64,000 nt of DNA. Source: Streptomyces sp. NBC_01571 (GTDB lineage Bacteria > Actinomycetota > Actinomycetes > Streptomycetales > Streptomycetaceae). Positions 32,464-41,908 of the stretch are shown in pieces. Below the pieces are notes generated by a model that had not been told where the DNA came from, made no database searches, and saw nothing but the letters and a program-made list of their open reading frames with translations. The first letter of the stretch is position 1, and every line of letters starts with the position of its first letter. The translations under genes and the position numbers were made by a program. The stretch covers positions 221,216 through 285,215 of the forward strand of contig NZ_JAPEPZ010000003.1 in the NCBI RefSeq assembly GCF_026339875.1. Reading direction: 5' to 3'.

Positions 32464-33921
32464 TCACCAAAGCGTGAGGGCTTCGGCGTGAGTACGGTCT
32501 CTCGCTTCCTCCTGCCGCTGGTGCGGCAGGGGTGCGCCACCTGCCCGCCCCGCGCTCGCCTTGCGGCGGGTGCGGGTGGCGCGGGTCTTCTGGTCGGCTC
32601 TACGAGGCTTCGACACCACCTCGGTGGCGTCCTGGTCTCCAGCCACTCCGGTACCAGTCAGGCAGGCTGCCGCGAGAGCGGCGAGGTTGAGTGCGGCGTT
32701 GTCGTCCCGGTCGATGACCAGGCCGCAGGTGTCGCATTCGTAGGTCCGGACGTGCAGCGGCAGCTTGGCTTTCACCGCGCCGCACCCGGAACAGGTCTTC
32801 GAGGAGGGGTACCAGCGGTCCGCGGCCACGAGGTGGGTGGTGTGGCGCTGGCGGGTTTTATAGGTGAGCTGGCGTCGGATCTCTGCGAATCCGGCGTCGG
32901 CGATCCTGCGCGCGAGGCGCCGGTTGCGGAGCATCCCGGCGACGTTCAGGTCCTCGATCACGACCGTGCCGTACTCGGCCGCAACGCTCGTGGTGAGCTT
33001 GTGCAGGGCGTCCGCGCGGAGGTTCGCCACCCGGTGGTGCACGCGGTTGCGGGCGGCGTTGGCCTTCTCCCACCGCTTCGACGGCTTCTGTCCGGTGCGC
33101 CGGTCGGGGCCCTGGCGGCGGGAGACGATGCGAGAGGCGCGGCGCAGCTGCTTGCGTGCCCGGTCGTAGTGTCCGGGGTTCGCGACGGTGCGGATCTCAC
33201 CCGTCGAGTCGGCCATGACCGCGAGGGTCTTCACGCCGAGGTCGATGCCGACCGCCACGTCCGGCCGCGCCACACGTTCGAGGTCGCGCTTGACCTCGGC
33301 CTGGAAGGCGACGTACCAGCGTCCGCGCTCGTGCCGCACGGTCGCGGACAGGATCCGGGCCGTCCCGGCCTCAACGCGCGCGAGGAGCTTCACCGTGGGC
33401 TCGTGGGTACGGATCGTGCCCAGCCTCGGCAGCGTCACGTGCCGGCCGCCCGTGTCCACGCGGATCGCGCCGGTCGTGAACCGGCAGGAAAGACGGGCCT
33501 TCCGCTTCGACTTGAAGCGGGGCGTACCCATCCGCTTGCCGTGCCGCTTGCCCTGCTTGGACTTGGTGTAGTTGTCGAACGCCGCCGCAGCGTTGGCGAG
33601 GCCGGTGTTGTACGCCTCTTTGGAGTTCTCCTCCCACCAGGCGGCGAACCTGGGGTCAGCGTGCTTGGTCTCGTTGAACGCCTTCCTCAGTGCGGGCAGC
33701 GACCACGGCCGCCACTGCGTCAGCCCGGCCTCGGCGATGCCGTAGGACTCCTCCGCGCGGCGCTGCCACCACGACGCGGTCACCCAACCGACAGCCCAGT
33801 TGTACGCGGCACGCGCCGCGCCGCAGTGCGAGCGCAGCGCGTGCTCCTGAGTCGTGTTCGGGTCCAGGGCGAACCGGAACGCCTGAACCTGGAACCCGGG
33901 CTGTGGCTGGAATTTCTTCAC
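32464..33921 (-). CDS. tnpB: TnpB RNA-guided nuclease of an IS607-type element
   Basis: A 485-residue TnpB with an apparently complete RuvC-like nuclease: first Asp at about residue 227 in VAVGIDLGVKTLAVMADSTG, Glu in TVVIEDLNVAGMLRNRRLA, and final Asp in CGLVIDRDDNAALNL. The zinc-finger cysteines flank it (SSKTCSGCGAVKAKLP and YECDTCG). The N-terminal domain (FRFALDPNTTQEHALRSHCG) is typical. The GTG at 33921 overlaps the recombinase stop by 4 bp (GTGA), the standard IS607 arrangement. TnpB proteins cut DNA guided by an RNA from the element's end and help keep the element in place. The element separates the XRE regulator from the second biosynthetic block. Confidence 0.93.
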   Translation of the reverse strand: MKKFQPQPGFQVQAFRFALDPNTTQEHALRSHCGAARAAYNWAVGWVTASWWQRRAEESYGIAEAGLTQWRPWSLPALRKAFNETKHADPRFAAWWEENSKEAYNTGLANAAAAFDNYTKSKQGKRHGKRMGTPRFKSKRKARLSCRFTTGAIRVDTGGRHVTLPRLGTIRTHEPTVKLLARVEAGTARILSATVRHERGRWYVAFQAEVKRDLERVARPDVAVGIDLGVKTLAVMADSTGEIRTVANPGHYDRARKQLRRASRIVSRRQGPDRRTGQKPSKRWEKANAARNRVHHRVANLRADALHKLTTSVAAEYGTVVIEDLNVAGMLRNRRLARRIADAGFAEIRRQLTYKTRQRHTTHLVAADRWYPSSKTCSGCGAVKAKLPLHVRTYECDTCGLVIDRDDNAALNLAALAAACLTGTGVAGDQDATEVVSKPRRADQKTRATRTRRKASAGRAGGAPLPHQRQEEARDRTHAEALTLW

Positions 33922-34493
33922 TCGGCAGCCTCGCCGGTCGCCACGGCCACCGCGCGGGCGGCCCGGTCCTTCGCCGCCCGCCGCCCGTACAGGCGGGCAC
34001 ACATCGAGGTCAGCACCTCGGTGATGTCGCGCACCAGGTCATCGGCGGTCTCGGTGGGGTCGAGGACAACCAGGCGCCGCCCGGAGGCGGACAGGACGGC
34101 TTCGAGATGCTCGACGCCGAACCGGGCCAGCCGGTCCCGGTGCTCGACCACGATCACCGCGGCCCGCGGATCGGACAGCAGGCGGTGCAACTTGCGCCGA
34201 CGCCCGTTCAGCCCCGAGCCGACCTCGGTCACGACCTCCGCAACCGGCAGGCCGAGCCCGGTAGCCCCCTGGACCACGCGGGCCACCTGCCGGTCAAGAT
34301 CCGGCTTCTGGTCCGCCGACGAAACCCGGCAGTACGCCACGACACGGCCGGACGTCTCCGGGGCGGGCTCGTCGACCAACCACGTACCAGACGGCGTCTG
34401 GCGCACCGGGACCGGCATGCGGCCCTCTTTCGCCCACGTCCACGCGGTCTGGTAGTGCACACCGTTGCGCGCCGCCCATTCGGAAAGCTTCAC
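33918..34493 (-). CDS. tnpA: IS607-family serine recombinase (TnpA)
   Basis: A 191-residue IS607 transposase. An N-terminal MerR-like DNA-binding domain (MKLSEWAARNGVHYQTAWTW) is followed by the serine recombinase catalytic domain: nucleophile Ser in VVAYCRVSSADQKPDLDRQ and the Arg pair in VVEHRDRLARFGVEHLE. IS607 enzymes carry the DNA-binding domain at the N-terminus, unlike resolvases. It starts with GTG at 34493 and is coupled to tnpB by a 4-bp overlap. The pair is intact and may be a mobile copy; IS607 elements lack terminal inverted repeats, so the ends are not marked. Confidence 0.93.
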   Translation of the reverse strand: MKLSEWAARNGVHYQTAWTWAKEGRMPVPVRQTPSGTWLVDEPAPETSGRVVAYCRVSSADQKPDLDRQVARVVQGATGLGLPVAEVVTEVGSGLNGRRRKLHRLLSDPRAAVIVVEHRDRLARFGVEHLEAVLSASGRRLVVLDPTETADDLVRDITEVLTSMCARLYGRRAAKDRAARAVAVATGEAAE

Positions 34494-34816
34494 GCGATCA
34501 AGATAACAGATGAGAAAAGCTGATATTTACTGATGGATCATGCAACAGTTGAAAGCCCTACCAACTCCACGGCTGGGAACCCGTCTCCGCTTCCAAATGG
34601 ATCTCCTGGGCCCTGCTGATCAGCGTCACCTTCGTCATCTGCCGGGCCCGTCACCCCGCCCGGCCCGGCGCTCCCGCGGCCGTCCGGCCGAAGACCCAAA
34701 CCCTGAAGACCGGGCTCGAAGGCCGCACTTGAGGGCCGGGCCAAGCGAGACGGGCTGGAGAGCCGCCTTCGGGGGACGGGCTTGAGGGCCGGGTCCGGGG
34801 GACGGGCTTGGGCGGG
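34494..34816. other. Intergenic region upstream of the IS607 element
   Basis: The first 60 bp are AT-richer than the neighbourhood (near 34500-34560) and probably hold the element's left end and tnpA promoter. The rest has imperfect repeats of GACGGGCTTGAGGGCCGGG near 34770-34810 and no gene. Confidence 0.5.
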
Positions 34817-35560
34817 TCAGGCGGAGGGGCGGGCGGCCGGGGGGCGCAGGCCTGATTCGAAGGCGTAGATGGCCGCGTGGACGCGGTTGCGCAGGCGCAG
34901 CTTGTGCAGCAGGTTCTGCACGTGGGTCTTGACGGTGTGCTCGGACAGGGTCAGGGCCTGGGCTATCTCGCCGTTGGACAGGCCGCGGGCCAGCAGGTCG
35001 AGGACCTGGCACTCGCGGTCGGTCAGCCGGTCGGGGCTGACCGGTGAGATCGGCGGGATGGGCGCGGCGGCGGATCGGCGTCCGGCCGGGGCCGGGGCGG
35101 GTCCGTGCGCGAGGGTGTAGCCGGCCGCGGCCAGCACCACGGCGGAGGCCAGCTGGCCCGCGGTGGCGGTGGCCGGCAGATGCCCGCCGGCCGGCCGGCC
35201 GGCACGGTCGGTGCGGGCCGGGCCGCCCAGGACCAGCAGCGGCAGGTCCCCGCCGCCGAAGGCCAGGGCCTCGCGCTGGTCGCCCGCGAACGCGCCGTGG
35301 GCGACCAGGACATGGGGCGGCCGGGCGGCCAGCGCGCGCAGCAGTTCCGGCCCCGGTTCGCTCTCGCCGGTGACACGGATACCGGGGTGGCCCTCGAGCA
35401 GGGCCGTGATGCCGCGGCGGGCGAGCGGGTCCTCGCCGACCACGTGCACCCGCACGGCGGCCGTCGCGCCGGGCCGGGGGGCCGGGGCACGGCCGGCGTG
35501 TTCGTCGTGTGCGGGGGCTGGCGCGGGGAGCACCCGGAGTGCGGCGTGCCGCTCGTCCAT
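34817..35560 (-). CDS. LuxR/NarL-family regulator with an atypical receiver domain
   Basis: A 247-residue protein with an N-terminal receiver-like domain (RVHVVGEDPLARRGITALLE) and a C-terminal LuxR helix-turn-helix (LTDRECQVLDLLARGLSNGE then QALTLSEHTVKTHVQNLLHK). The phospho-acceptor position, usually in a VVLLDVRMPG segment, reads HVLVAHGAFAG, so phosphorylation is unlikely and no histidine kinase is nearby. The ATG at 35560 has GGGAGGAGG upstream. Orphan regulators of this kind often activate antibiotic clusters. It sits at the end of the ligase-PPTase-KS-ACP gene group in the same direction. Confidence 0.85.
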   Translation of the reverse strand: MDERHAALRVLPAPAPAHDEHAGRAPAPRPGATAAVRVHVVGEDPLARRGITALLEGHPGIRVTGESEPGPELLRALAARPPHVLVAHGAFAGDQREALAFGGGDLPLLVLGGPARTDRAGRPAGGHLPATATAGQLASAVVLAAAGYTLAHGPAPAPAGRRSAAAPIPPISPVSPDRLTDRECQVLDLLARGLSNGEIAQALTLSEHTVKTHVQNLLHKLRLRNRVHAAIYAFESGLRPPAARPSA

Positions 35561-35953
35561 GGCGGCCTCCTCCCTGTCGTCCGGGGATGTCCCGCCGGAT
35601 CCCGGGATGTCCCGCCAGGTCACCGTAGGCGGCGGGCGGCGCCGTGTCCGGTGCGCTCCAGCGGGCCACGACCGGTCCGCTACCACGTCTCACCCCGCCG
35701 GCCCGGCCCCCGCCTGCGGCCGGCCTCCGATCTCTCCGGCCCTGTGTCCCCGGCCCGTTGACCTCCGGGCCGCCGGGGCCGGGATGCGCGGGCTCCGGCC
35801 CGGTCTCCTCCGGGCGGCGGGCGCGGGGCCGTTGCCCGCGGGGCGGGTCCGGGGTCCGTCGCCCTCAAGTCCCCTTGTCCGCAAGTCTCCTTGTCTTCTT
35901 GTCCCCGGGCTGGTTGTGCCGCGGTCCGTACCGGGGGTGCCGGCCGGGGTGGG
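35561..35953. other. Intergenic region between LuxR and FAAL-like genes
   Basis: About 390 bp with no supported gene. The 35640-35940 part is GC-rich with repeated CCGGGCC words; ACAAGTCTCC-type short repeats occur near 35875-35900. The LuxR promoter should lie within the first 100 bp. Confidence 0.45.
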
Positions 35954-37711
35954 TCAGGCGGCGGCTTCCCCGGCGGCCAGGGCGTGCAGCCGCAGGCGCA
36001 GTTCGCGGCGGGCGGGCCGGCCGCCCGGCCGGCGGGGGACGGCGTCGAGGGCCTCCAGGCGGCGGATCTGCTCGCCGGGGCCGAGCCGGGCGTTGGCCTG
36101 TTCGGCGACGGAGTCGAGGACGTCGAGGAGACCGGGGGCATCGCCGTCGGGCGCCTCGCGCAGCACCACGCCGGCCCAGACCAGGGCGCCGCGCGCCGGG
36201 TCGGGCCAGTCCGCGACGATGCAGTCGGCCACCCGCGGGTCCTGGCCGATGACCCGCTCCACCACGCTGGGCGCGACCAGCGCGTCGTCGCAGGTGAACA
36301 CGGAGCGGTGCGCGTCCACGAGGTGCAGTCCGCCGTCCGCGTCGAGGTAGCCCGTGTCACCGGTGGCCAGCCAGCCGTCCGCGTCCCGCGGTGCCGGGCC
36401 GGGTCCGTCCGCCGGGCCGGGGCTCAGCTGCGGTCCGCGGATCTGCACCTCGCCGGTCGACCACACCGCGGCGGGCCGGGTGCTGCCGGGCAGGACGACC
36501 CGGCACTCGGTGCCCGGCAGCGGCACCCCGACCGCGCCGAGACCGGGCCGGGAGCCGGGCGGCTGGTGGTGGGAGAGCGTGAAGACCTCGGTCAGGCCGT
36601 AGCCCTGCAGAACGGACACGCGCAGCGCGTCGCGCAGCGCACGGGCCCGTTCCGGCGCCAGTACCCCGCCGCTGACATGGATGGCGCTCAGGTGCCGGCC
36701 GGGCAGGTGCGCCCGGCCCGCGGCCAGCCGGGAATCACCCGCCAGCCGGTCCAGCCGGGCGGGCAGCCCGTAGTAGTGCGTGGCCTCCGCCCGCGCTGCC
36801 TCCGCCAGCGCCCCGAAGGGGTCGGGGTCCGTGCACAGCACCTGCCGGGCTCCGGCGTGCACGGCCGAGTTGAGGTGCACGGCGTGGTACTGCGGCAGAT
36901 GGTTGAGGACGACGGAGGAGGCACCGAGCCGGTGGGCCAGGGCGGTCTGGGCGGCGCCCGCGACGAGATTGCGGTGCGTCATGCGCACACCTTTCAACCG
37001 CCCGCCGCCGTCCGGCGCGAACTGCAGGCACGCCACCGCGTCCACACCGGGCCGCGCCCTGCGTACGGACCCGGTGGCGGGCACCGCCGCCAGAGCCGCG
37101 GACAGCGCCACCACCGCGCAGGCCCCCTGCCCACCGGACACCGCAGCACCCGACACCGCAACATCCGACACCGGGACACCGGACGGCTGGACACCGGACA
37201 GCTGGACACCGGACGGCTGACGGTCCGGCACCCAGCCGCCGGATACCGAGCCGCCGGGTGCGGGGCGCACGGGTGCGGGGCGGCCGGTGGGGTCCGTGGG
37301 GTCGGTCACCACGATGGTGTGCAGCCGGGGCAGCCGGTCCGCGAGTGCGGCGAGCAGCGCGGCCAGCGCTCCGGGTACGAAGGCGATCTCGACCCCGGCC
37401 GCCGCGCACACCTCGTGCAGCGCGGCCGGCCCCATCCGCGGATCGAGCAGGGCCAGCAGCCGGCCGCTGCGGACGGTGCCGTAGTACACGGCGGGGAAGG
37501 CGGTGTCGAGGGTGGTGGCCGCGGCGACGACGGCGTCGGCCCGCCGGACGGTGCGCCCCACGTAGCGGGCGATGCGGTCCGCCTCCCGGTCCAGGGCGGC
37601 GTACGTCACCGCGGCCCCGGCCGTGACCACGGCCGGGGCGTCGCCGTCACGGTCCGCGGCCCGCCGCAGCAGGTCGTCCAGCGGGCTCTGCGGATACCTG
37701 AGGATGGGCAC
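35954..37711 (-). CDS. FAAL-like adenylate-forming enzyme with a degenerate nucleotide-binding loop
   Basis: A 585-residue ANL-superfamily protein, closest in pattern to fatty acyl-AMP ligases. Landmarks are the N-terminal LDDLLRRAADRDGDAPAVVT, the A5-like VLQGYGLTEVFTLSHH and the late GWLATGDTGYLDADGGLHLV. The ATP P-loop, expected as QYTSGSTxxPKG, reads CLQFAPDGGGRLKGVRMTHR, so the Ser/Thr-rich loop is lost and activity is doubtful. A repeat-derived insert (SGVQLSGVQPSGVPVSDVAV) precedes the loop. The GTG at 37711 has CAGGAGG upstream. It lies 118 bp after a phosphopantetheinyl transferase, in the same direction as the inactive KS and tandem ACP. Confidence 0.8.
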   Translation of the reverse strand: MPILRYPQSPLDDLLRRAADRDGDAPAVVTAGAAVTYAALDREADRIARYVGRTVRRADAVVAAATTLDTAFPAVYYGTVRSGRLLALLDPRMGPAALHEVCAAAGVEIAFVPGALAALLAALADRLPRLHTIVVTDPTDPTGRPAPVRPAPGGSVSGGWVPDRQPSGVQLSGVQPSGVPVSDVAVSGAAVSGGQGACAVVALSAALAAVPATGSVRRARPGVDAVACLQFAPDGGGRLKGVRMTHRNLVAGAAQTALAHRLGASSVVLNHLPQYHAVHLNSAVHAGARQVLCTDPDPFGALAEAARAEATHYYGLPARLDRLAGDSRLAAGRAHLPGRHLSAIHVSGGVLAPERARALRDALRVSVLQGYGLTEVFTLSHHQPPGSRPGLGAVGVPLPGTECRVVLPGSTRPAAVWSTGEVQIRGPQLSPGPADGPGPAPRDADGWLATGDTGYLDADGGLHLVDAHRSVFTCDDALVAPSVVERVIGQDPRVADCIVADWPDPARGALVWAGVVLREAPDGDAPGLLDVLDSVAEQANARLGPGEQIRRLEALDAVPRRPGGRPARRELRLRLHALAAGEAAA

Positions 37712-37829
37712 GGCGGCCTCCTGGCTGCAGACAGCAGGAACAGCGGACGCCTCACGGTAGGTGTCCCGGCTCAAGAGGTCTTCGAAGCCCGCTGGAGATG
37801 CCCCCGGGCCGCCGCACCGGCCCGGGAAG

Positions 37830-38774
37830 TCACGCCGGGACCGCGGCCAGGCGGCCCCCCACCGGCCGGGGCAGCGGGAAACTGCGGAGCTCCGAGCGGC
37901 TCCAGGGGAAGCCGTAGCCGAGGTGGAGCACCGGGTCCTGGGCCGCGTCGGCGGGCACGGCGACGGCGACCAGCACGCCGGGCACCGGCTCCAGTTCGAC
38001 GAACCGCCACGGGCGGGCCGTGTCGTCGGCGGGCGGCGTGAAGGCGCGTACGCCGCGTTCGTCGTCCAGGGTGAAGACGAACGCGTCGAAGGGCAGTCCC
38101 AGGCCGAGCCCGCGGGCCTTGGAGTAGGCCTCCTTGAGCGTCCACACCCGCAGTGCCCGCCGGTCGCGGTCCGGGCCCTGTGCCGCCTGCTCGACCCACT
38201 CCCGCTCCGGGGCGGCGAAGGTGCGCACGATGGTGGTGATGGCCCGCTCGTCCCGGTCCTCCAGCCGCTCCACGTCCACACCGATGCGGTGGCGGCGCAC
38301 GATACCCAGCAGGCTGTAGCCGCCCGCGTGGGAGAGGTTGAAGTCCAACTGCGCTCCGCCGCGCGGCAGTTCACCCGGAGCGGGCCGCAGGAAGGGACGG
38401 CCCCGCGCGGAACGCCAGATGACCAGCTCGGCCTCGGCCAGGCCCGCCTCCAGCGCCAGCGCGCGCCGCACCAGGGTGTGCGCGAGCAGGTACTGGCGCC
38501 GGTCGCGTTCGAACAGGAAACGGCTCGCGGTCTTCTGCTCCTGCGCGTCGAGCCAGTGCGCGGCGAGCAGGCCGGCGACCGCGGGCGGCAGGCCGTCGTT
38601 GGGACACAGCCACAGCTTGACCGGCTCGTCCGTGCCCGCGTCCGCACCCGCGACGCCAACCGGAACGGACGCCGGGACCAGGGCCGGAGCCGGGGCCGGG
38701 GCCGGGAACGAGGACGAGGGTGCGACCGCGGACAGCGACGGTGACGGGGGCGGGGATGTCAGGGGTGCGGTCAC
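37830..38774 (-). CDS. Sfp-type 4'-phosphopantetheinyl transferase
   Basis: A 314-residue enzyme that converts apo carrier proteins to the holo form using CoA. Core motifs are [20 protein letters not shown], the Mg-binding [11 protein letters not shown] and [21 protein letters not shown] 45-residue Ser/Pro/Ala-rich N-terminus is unusual. The ATG overlaps the KS-like gene stop by 4 bp, so it is made together with the degenerate KS and tandem ACP and probably modifies that tandem ACP. A second transferase is encoded at 50593-51696. Confidence 0.93.
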   Translation of the reverse strand: MTAPLTSPPPSPSLSAVAPSSSFPAPAPAPALVPASVPVGVAGADAGTDEPVKLWLCPNDGLPPAVAGLLAAHWLDAQEQKTASRFLFERDRRQYLLAHTLVRRALALEAGLAEAELVIWRSARGRPFLRPAPGELPRGGAQLDFNLSHAGGYSLLGIVRRHRIGVDVERLEDRDERAITTIVRTFAAPEREWVEQAAQGPDRDRRALRVWTLKEAYSKARGLGLGLPFDAFVFTLDDERGVRAFTPPADDTARPWRFVELEPVPGVLVAVAVPADAAQDPVLHLGYGFPWSRSELRSFPLPRPVGGRLAAVPA

Positions 38775-41080
38775 CGCCGTGCTCCGTCCGTGCCGCCGTC
38801 GGGTGCGGGCACACCCGCGCCGGACGCCGTCGCGTCCGGGCCGGACTCCACCGGCCGTTCCTGAGGCCCGCGTCGAGACCGGAACTGCACCTGAGACCGG
38901 GCGTGGACCTGAGACTCGGGCTCGGGCTCGGGCTCGGGCTGAGAGTGGGGCTCAGGCTGAGAGTGGGGCTCGGGCTGGGGTTGGGGCTCGGGCTGGGGTT
39001 GGGGCTCGGACTGGGGTTGGGGCTCGGACTCGGGTTGGGGCTCGGGTTGGGGCTCGGGTTGGGGCTCGGGTTGGGGCTCGGGTTGGGGCTCGGGTTGGGG
39101 CTCGGGTTGGGGCTCGGGTTGGGGCTGGGGTTGGGGCTGGGGTTGGGGCTGGGGTTGGGGTTGCAGGACGGTGGGGGGCAGTTCGATGCCCGCGGATCCG
39201 GGGTGCGCGGGCAGTACGGCGCAGATGTCGGTGCCGGCCAGCCACAGCCGCGCCAGCTGTTCGAGGCGGCCGCCCTGCCACAGGGCGGCCACGTAGGTAC
39301 GGGTCTCCGCGAGCCCGTCGAGCAGCAGCGGGTCGCCTGCGTCGCGCAGGTCGGCGCTGTGTACGCCCGCCGGGTGCCGGCCGGGGCCGGCGGCCTCGGC
39401 GAAGGCGGCCAGCTGTGCGGCCAGGCCGGTGACCGTGTGGGCGACCACCGCCAGACGGCAGCGCAGGGCCGCGCGTCCCAGCCGCAGTTCGTGCGCGACC
39501 GCGGCGAGGTCCGCTCCGGGCGGGCCGCCGTGCGCAGCGGCGCCGGTCAGCCAGCGGGCGAACCGCGCCGCGGTGGCGGCCAGTTGCCGGGGCGTGGCGG
39601 CGGACAGCAGTACCAGTTCCGCGTCTGCGGGGCGGCGGGCGGGCCGCGCGGGGGGACGGTGGGCGGGGGGTGCCTCCTCCACGACCAGCACGGCGTCCGC
39701 GGCCGGCGGCCCGGACACGCCGACCAGGGCCCTGCGGGGCACCGTGGTGCCGTCGTCGCGGCGGGCCGGCTCCCAGCCGGCGGGCGCCGCCCGGCCGGGC
39801 CCGGGCAGCAGCGTGGCGTGGCGCAACTGCCCCACGGCACGGACCAGGGCGGCCGCCCCGGCGACCACCCCCGGGCCGTCCCCCGTGTCACCCGCCGGGT
39901 CCGCCGTCCGGGCGCTCTCCCGCACAGCGATGCCCAGCGCCTCCAGTCCGGCCCCCGCCACCAGGCCCGCCCCCGGGCCGTCCGGACCGGGGGCGGCGGC
40001 CGGCGCCGGCTGCCGAGTGATCTGCGGCGGCGGCCCGGTGCGCGTCCCGTGCGGATCGGCGGCCGGGGCGGTCAGGCCGGCCGCAGCCAGCGCCCGGCCG
40101 ACCAGCCGGGCGTGGTGCGGTACGGCTCCCAGGCGGCCCGGGTGACCGGCCGCGCCGGCGCGGATCACCGCGTACACGCGGTCCCCGGCGGCACGGGCCG
40201 CGGCCAGCGGCTTGAGCAGCACGACCACCACTCCCCCGCCACCGTCCCCGACACCACCACCCCCACCATCGGCATCGACACCGGCATCCGTGCCCGCACC
40301 GGTGTCGGTGTGGGTGCCGGTGTCAATGTGGGTGCCGGTGCGGGGCGGCCGAGGTGCCGGACGCGGTGGCAGCTCGACGGCGCCGGCCAGCGCCGCCTCG
40401 CACTCCCCCGCGCGCAGCGCGCCGAGTGCGAGGTGCAGCGCGGTGAGGAAGGAGGACGCGCCGGTGTCGACGCTCAGGCTGGGCCCGCGCAGGTCGAGCA
40501 GCCGCGACAGCCGCCCGGCCGGTCCGGGCCCGCCCGGCGTGTCCCCGCCCGGCGCGTTGTCTGCCGGGCCGGCGGCGAGGTAGACACCGACGCTGCGCCC
40601 TGCGTGGTCGGGGCCGGTGAGCCGGTCGGTCCGTACTCCGGCGTATCCGGCGCTCTCCAGGGTCTGCCACGCGCTGCGCGCCAGCAGGCGTTCACGGGAG
40701 TCCAGGACGGCCGCGCCGGCGGTGTCGAGGCCGAACAGGGCGAGCAGGCCGGCGTCGAACTCCCGGATGCCGTCCGCGAATCGGTCCCCTCCCCGCGGGG
40801 ACGATGCCGTGGGGGTGTGCTGTTCCAGGGCGTGGCGCCAGAAGGCGTCCAGGTCGTCGGCGTGCGGGAAACAGCCCTGCATTCCCACGACGGCGCACGG
40901 CTCGGCGCCGCCGGCACCGGGGCCGGCCGGTGGTTCACGCTCCGCCGCGGGCCGCACCGCGGGGCCGGGCCGCGGCGGTGCTCCGGCCGGCGATGCGGCG
41001 CCGCGCAGCAGGGCCACGGCGTGCTCGCGCTGCAGGGTGCCGCCTTTGAACCGCGTCAGGATCTCGCGGGTGTCCGTCAC
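38771..41080 (-). CDS. Type I-style ketosynthase lacking the active-site cysteine, with an EPQP-repeat tail
   Basis: A 769-residue protein. Residues about 60-240 are a modular KS N-terminal domain ([40 protein letters not shown]). The nucleophile motif VDTACSS reads [19 protein letters not shown], so Cys is replaced by Ala. The HGTGT motif is reduced to [10 protein letters not shown] and the third catalytic His was not found. A post-KS linker region follows ([40 protein letters not shown]). The last 110 residues are Glu-Pro-Gln-Pro repeats, probably extended and disordered. It starts with GTG at 41080, 15 bp after the tandem ACP, and overlaps the PPTase by 4 bp. It cannot condense; a binding, gating or scaffold role is inferred. 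Confidence 0.85.
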   Translation of the reverse strand: MTDTREILTRFKGGTLQREHAVALLRGAASPAGAPPRPGPAVRPAAEREPPAGPGAGGAEPCAVVGMQGCFPHADDLDAFWRHALEQHTPTASSPRGGDRFADGIREFDAGLLALFGLDTAGAAVLDSRERLLARSAWQTLESAGYAGVRTDRLTGPDHAGRSVGVYLAAGPADNAPGGDTPGGPGPAGRLSRLLDLRGPSLSVDTGASSFLTALHLALGALRAGECEAALAGAVELPPRPAPRPPRTGTHIDTGTHTDTGAGTDAGVDADGGGGGVGDGGGGVVVVLLKPLAAARAAGDRVYAVIRAGAAGHPGRLGAVPHHARLVGRALAAAGLTAPAADPHGTRTGPPPQITRQPAPAAAPGPDGPGAGLVAGAGLEALGIAVRESARTADPAGDTGDGPGVVAGAAALVRAVGQLRHATLLPGPGRAAPAGWEPARRDDGTTVPRRALVGVSGPPAADAVLVVEEAPPAHRPPARPARRPADAELVLLSAATPRQLAATAARFARWLTGAAAHGGPPGADLAAVAHELRLGRAALRCRLAVVAHTVTGLAAQLAAFAEAAGPGRHPAGVHSADLRDAGDPLLLDGLAETRTYVAALWQGGRLEQLARLWLAGTDICAVLPAHPGSAGIELPPTVLQPQPQPQPQPQPQPQPEPQPEPQPEPQPEPQPEPQPEPQPEPQPESEPQPQSEPQPQPEPQPQPEPHSQPEPHSQPEPEPEPESQVHARSQVQFRSRRGPQERPVESGPDATASGAGVPAPDGGTDGARR
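38919..39165. repeat. 12-bp in-frame repeat array encoding the Glu-Pro-Gln-Pro tail
   Basis: GGCTCGGGTTGG and close variants (GGCTCGGGCTCG, GGCTGGGGTTGG) repeat head to tail for about 245 bp inside the KS-like gene. The period keeps the frame, so copy number can change without breaking the protein. On the minus strand it reads PQPE/PQPQ. Confidence 0.9.
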
Positions 41081-41095
41081 CGTGTGCCCTTCGTG

Positions 41096-41908
41096 TCAGG
41101 CGGAACGGGCCGCCAGCAGGGCAGCCGCCTCGTCGATGCTGAGCACCTCGTCGCGCACCGCGTCCAGCAGGGCGTTCAGGTCGATCTCCACGGCCCGCGG
41201 CGGCTGCGCGGGGGCGGGGCCGGACGCGGGTGCGGGTGCGGAGCCGGACGCGGGTGCGGGGCCGGTGGTGCGGGTGTCCGTCACCTGCGCGGTGACGTGT
41301 GCGGCCATGGCCGCGAGGTCGGGGTGGTCGTAGAGCAGGTCGGTCTGCTCGCTGAGGCCGTAGGTGCGGTTGATGCCGGCCAGGAACTCCGCGGCCAGGA
41401 TGGAGTCCAGTCCCAGCGCGGCGAACGGCGCGCTCACGTCGATGTCCTGCGCGGCGCAGTGCAGGATCCCGGCGAGCTGCGTGCGCAGGGTGTCGGTGAC
41501 GGTGTCCGGCCCCGCGACGGGCCACGGGCCGGCACCGCGCACCGCAGCCGCAGCCTGAGACGGGGCCTGGACCGGGTCGGGCTGCCCGTCACCGTGCCGC
41601 GGGGCGGGGCCGGTGCGCGGCAGGGGCCCGGGCGCGGCGAGTTCGGCCGCGACGTGCCGGGCCAGTGCCTCCGGGGTGGGGTGGTCGTACAGCGCGGTGG
41701 CCGCAATCTGGGTGCCGTAACGGGCGTTGAGCGCCGCGACGAACTCGAGGGACAGCATCGAGTCCAGGCCCAGCAGCCGGAAGGACTCCTGCGTGTCGAG
41801 GGACTGCGGCTCGACCCGCATCATGCCCGCCAGTACCGCGGTGAGCTCGGCGAGCACGTCGGCCGCCGGCGTCGGCGAGGCCGTGTGCGGATGAGGGGCG
41901 GAGGTCAT
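41096..41908 (-). CDS. Tandem acyl carrier protein (two ACP domains)
   Basis: A 270-residue protein with two ACP domains. ACP1 (about residues 17-90) has its attachment Ser in SFRLLGLDSMLSLEFVAALN, and ACP2 (about 130-205) in PFAALGLDSILAAEFLAGIN. Both keep the DS motif, so both can be phosphopantetheinylated. Linkers and the C-terminus are Ala/Pro/Gly-rich (PASGSAPAPASGPAPAQPPR), and the end (LDAVRDEVLSIDEAAALL) could be a docking helix. Both are type I-like ACPs (GLDS, LYDHP) rather than type II. It is followed after 15 bp by the cysteine-less KS and likely forms one carrier unit with it. Confidence 0.92.
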   Translation of the reverse strand: MTSAPHPHTASPTPAADVLAELTAVLAGMMRVEPQSLDTQESFRLLGLDSMLSLEFVAALNARYGTQIAATALYDHPTPEALARHVAAELAAPGPLPRTGPAPRHGDGQPDPVQAPSQAAAAVRGAGPWPVAGPDTVTDTLRTQLAGILHCAAQDIDVSAPFAALGLDSILAAEFLAGINRTYGLSEQTDLLYDHPDLAAMAAHVTAQVTDTRTTGPAPASGSAPAPASGPAPAQPPRAVEIDLNALLDAVRDEVLSIDEAAALLAARSA

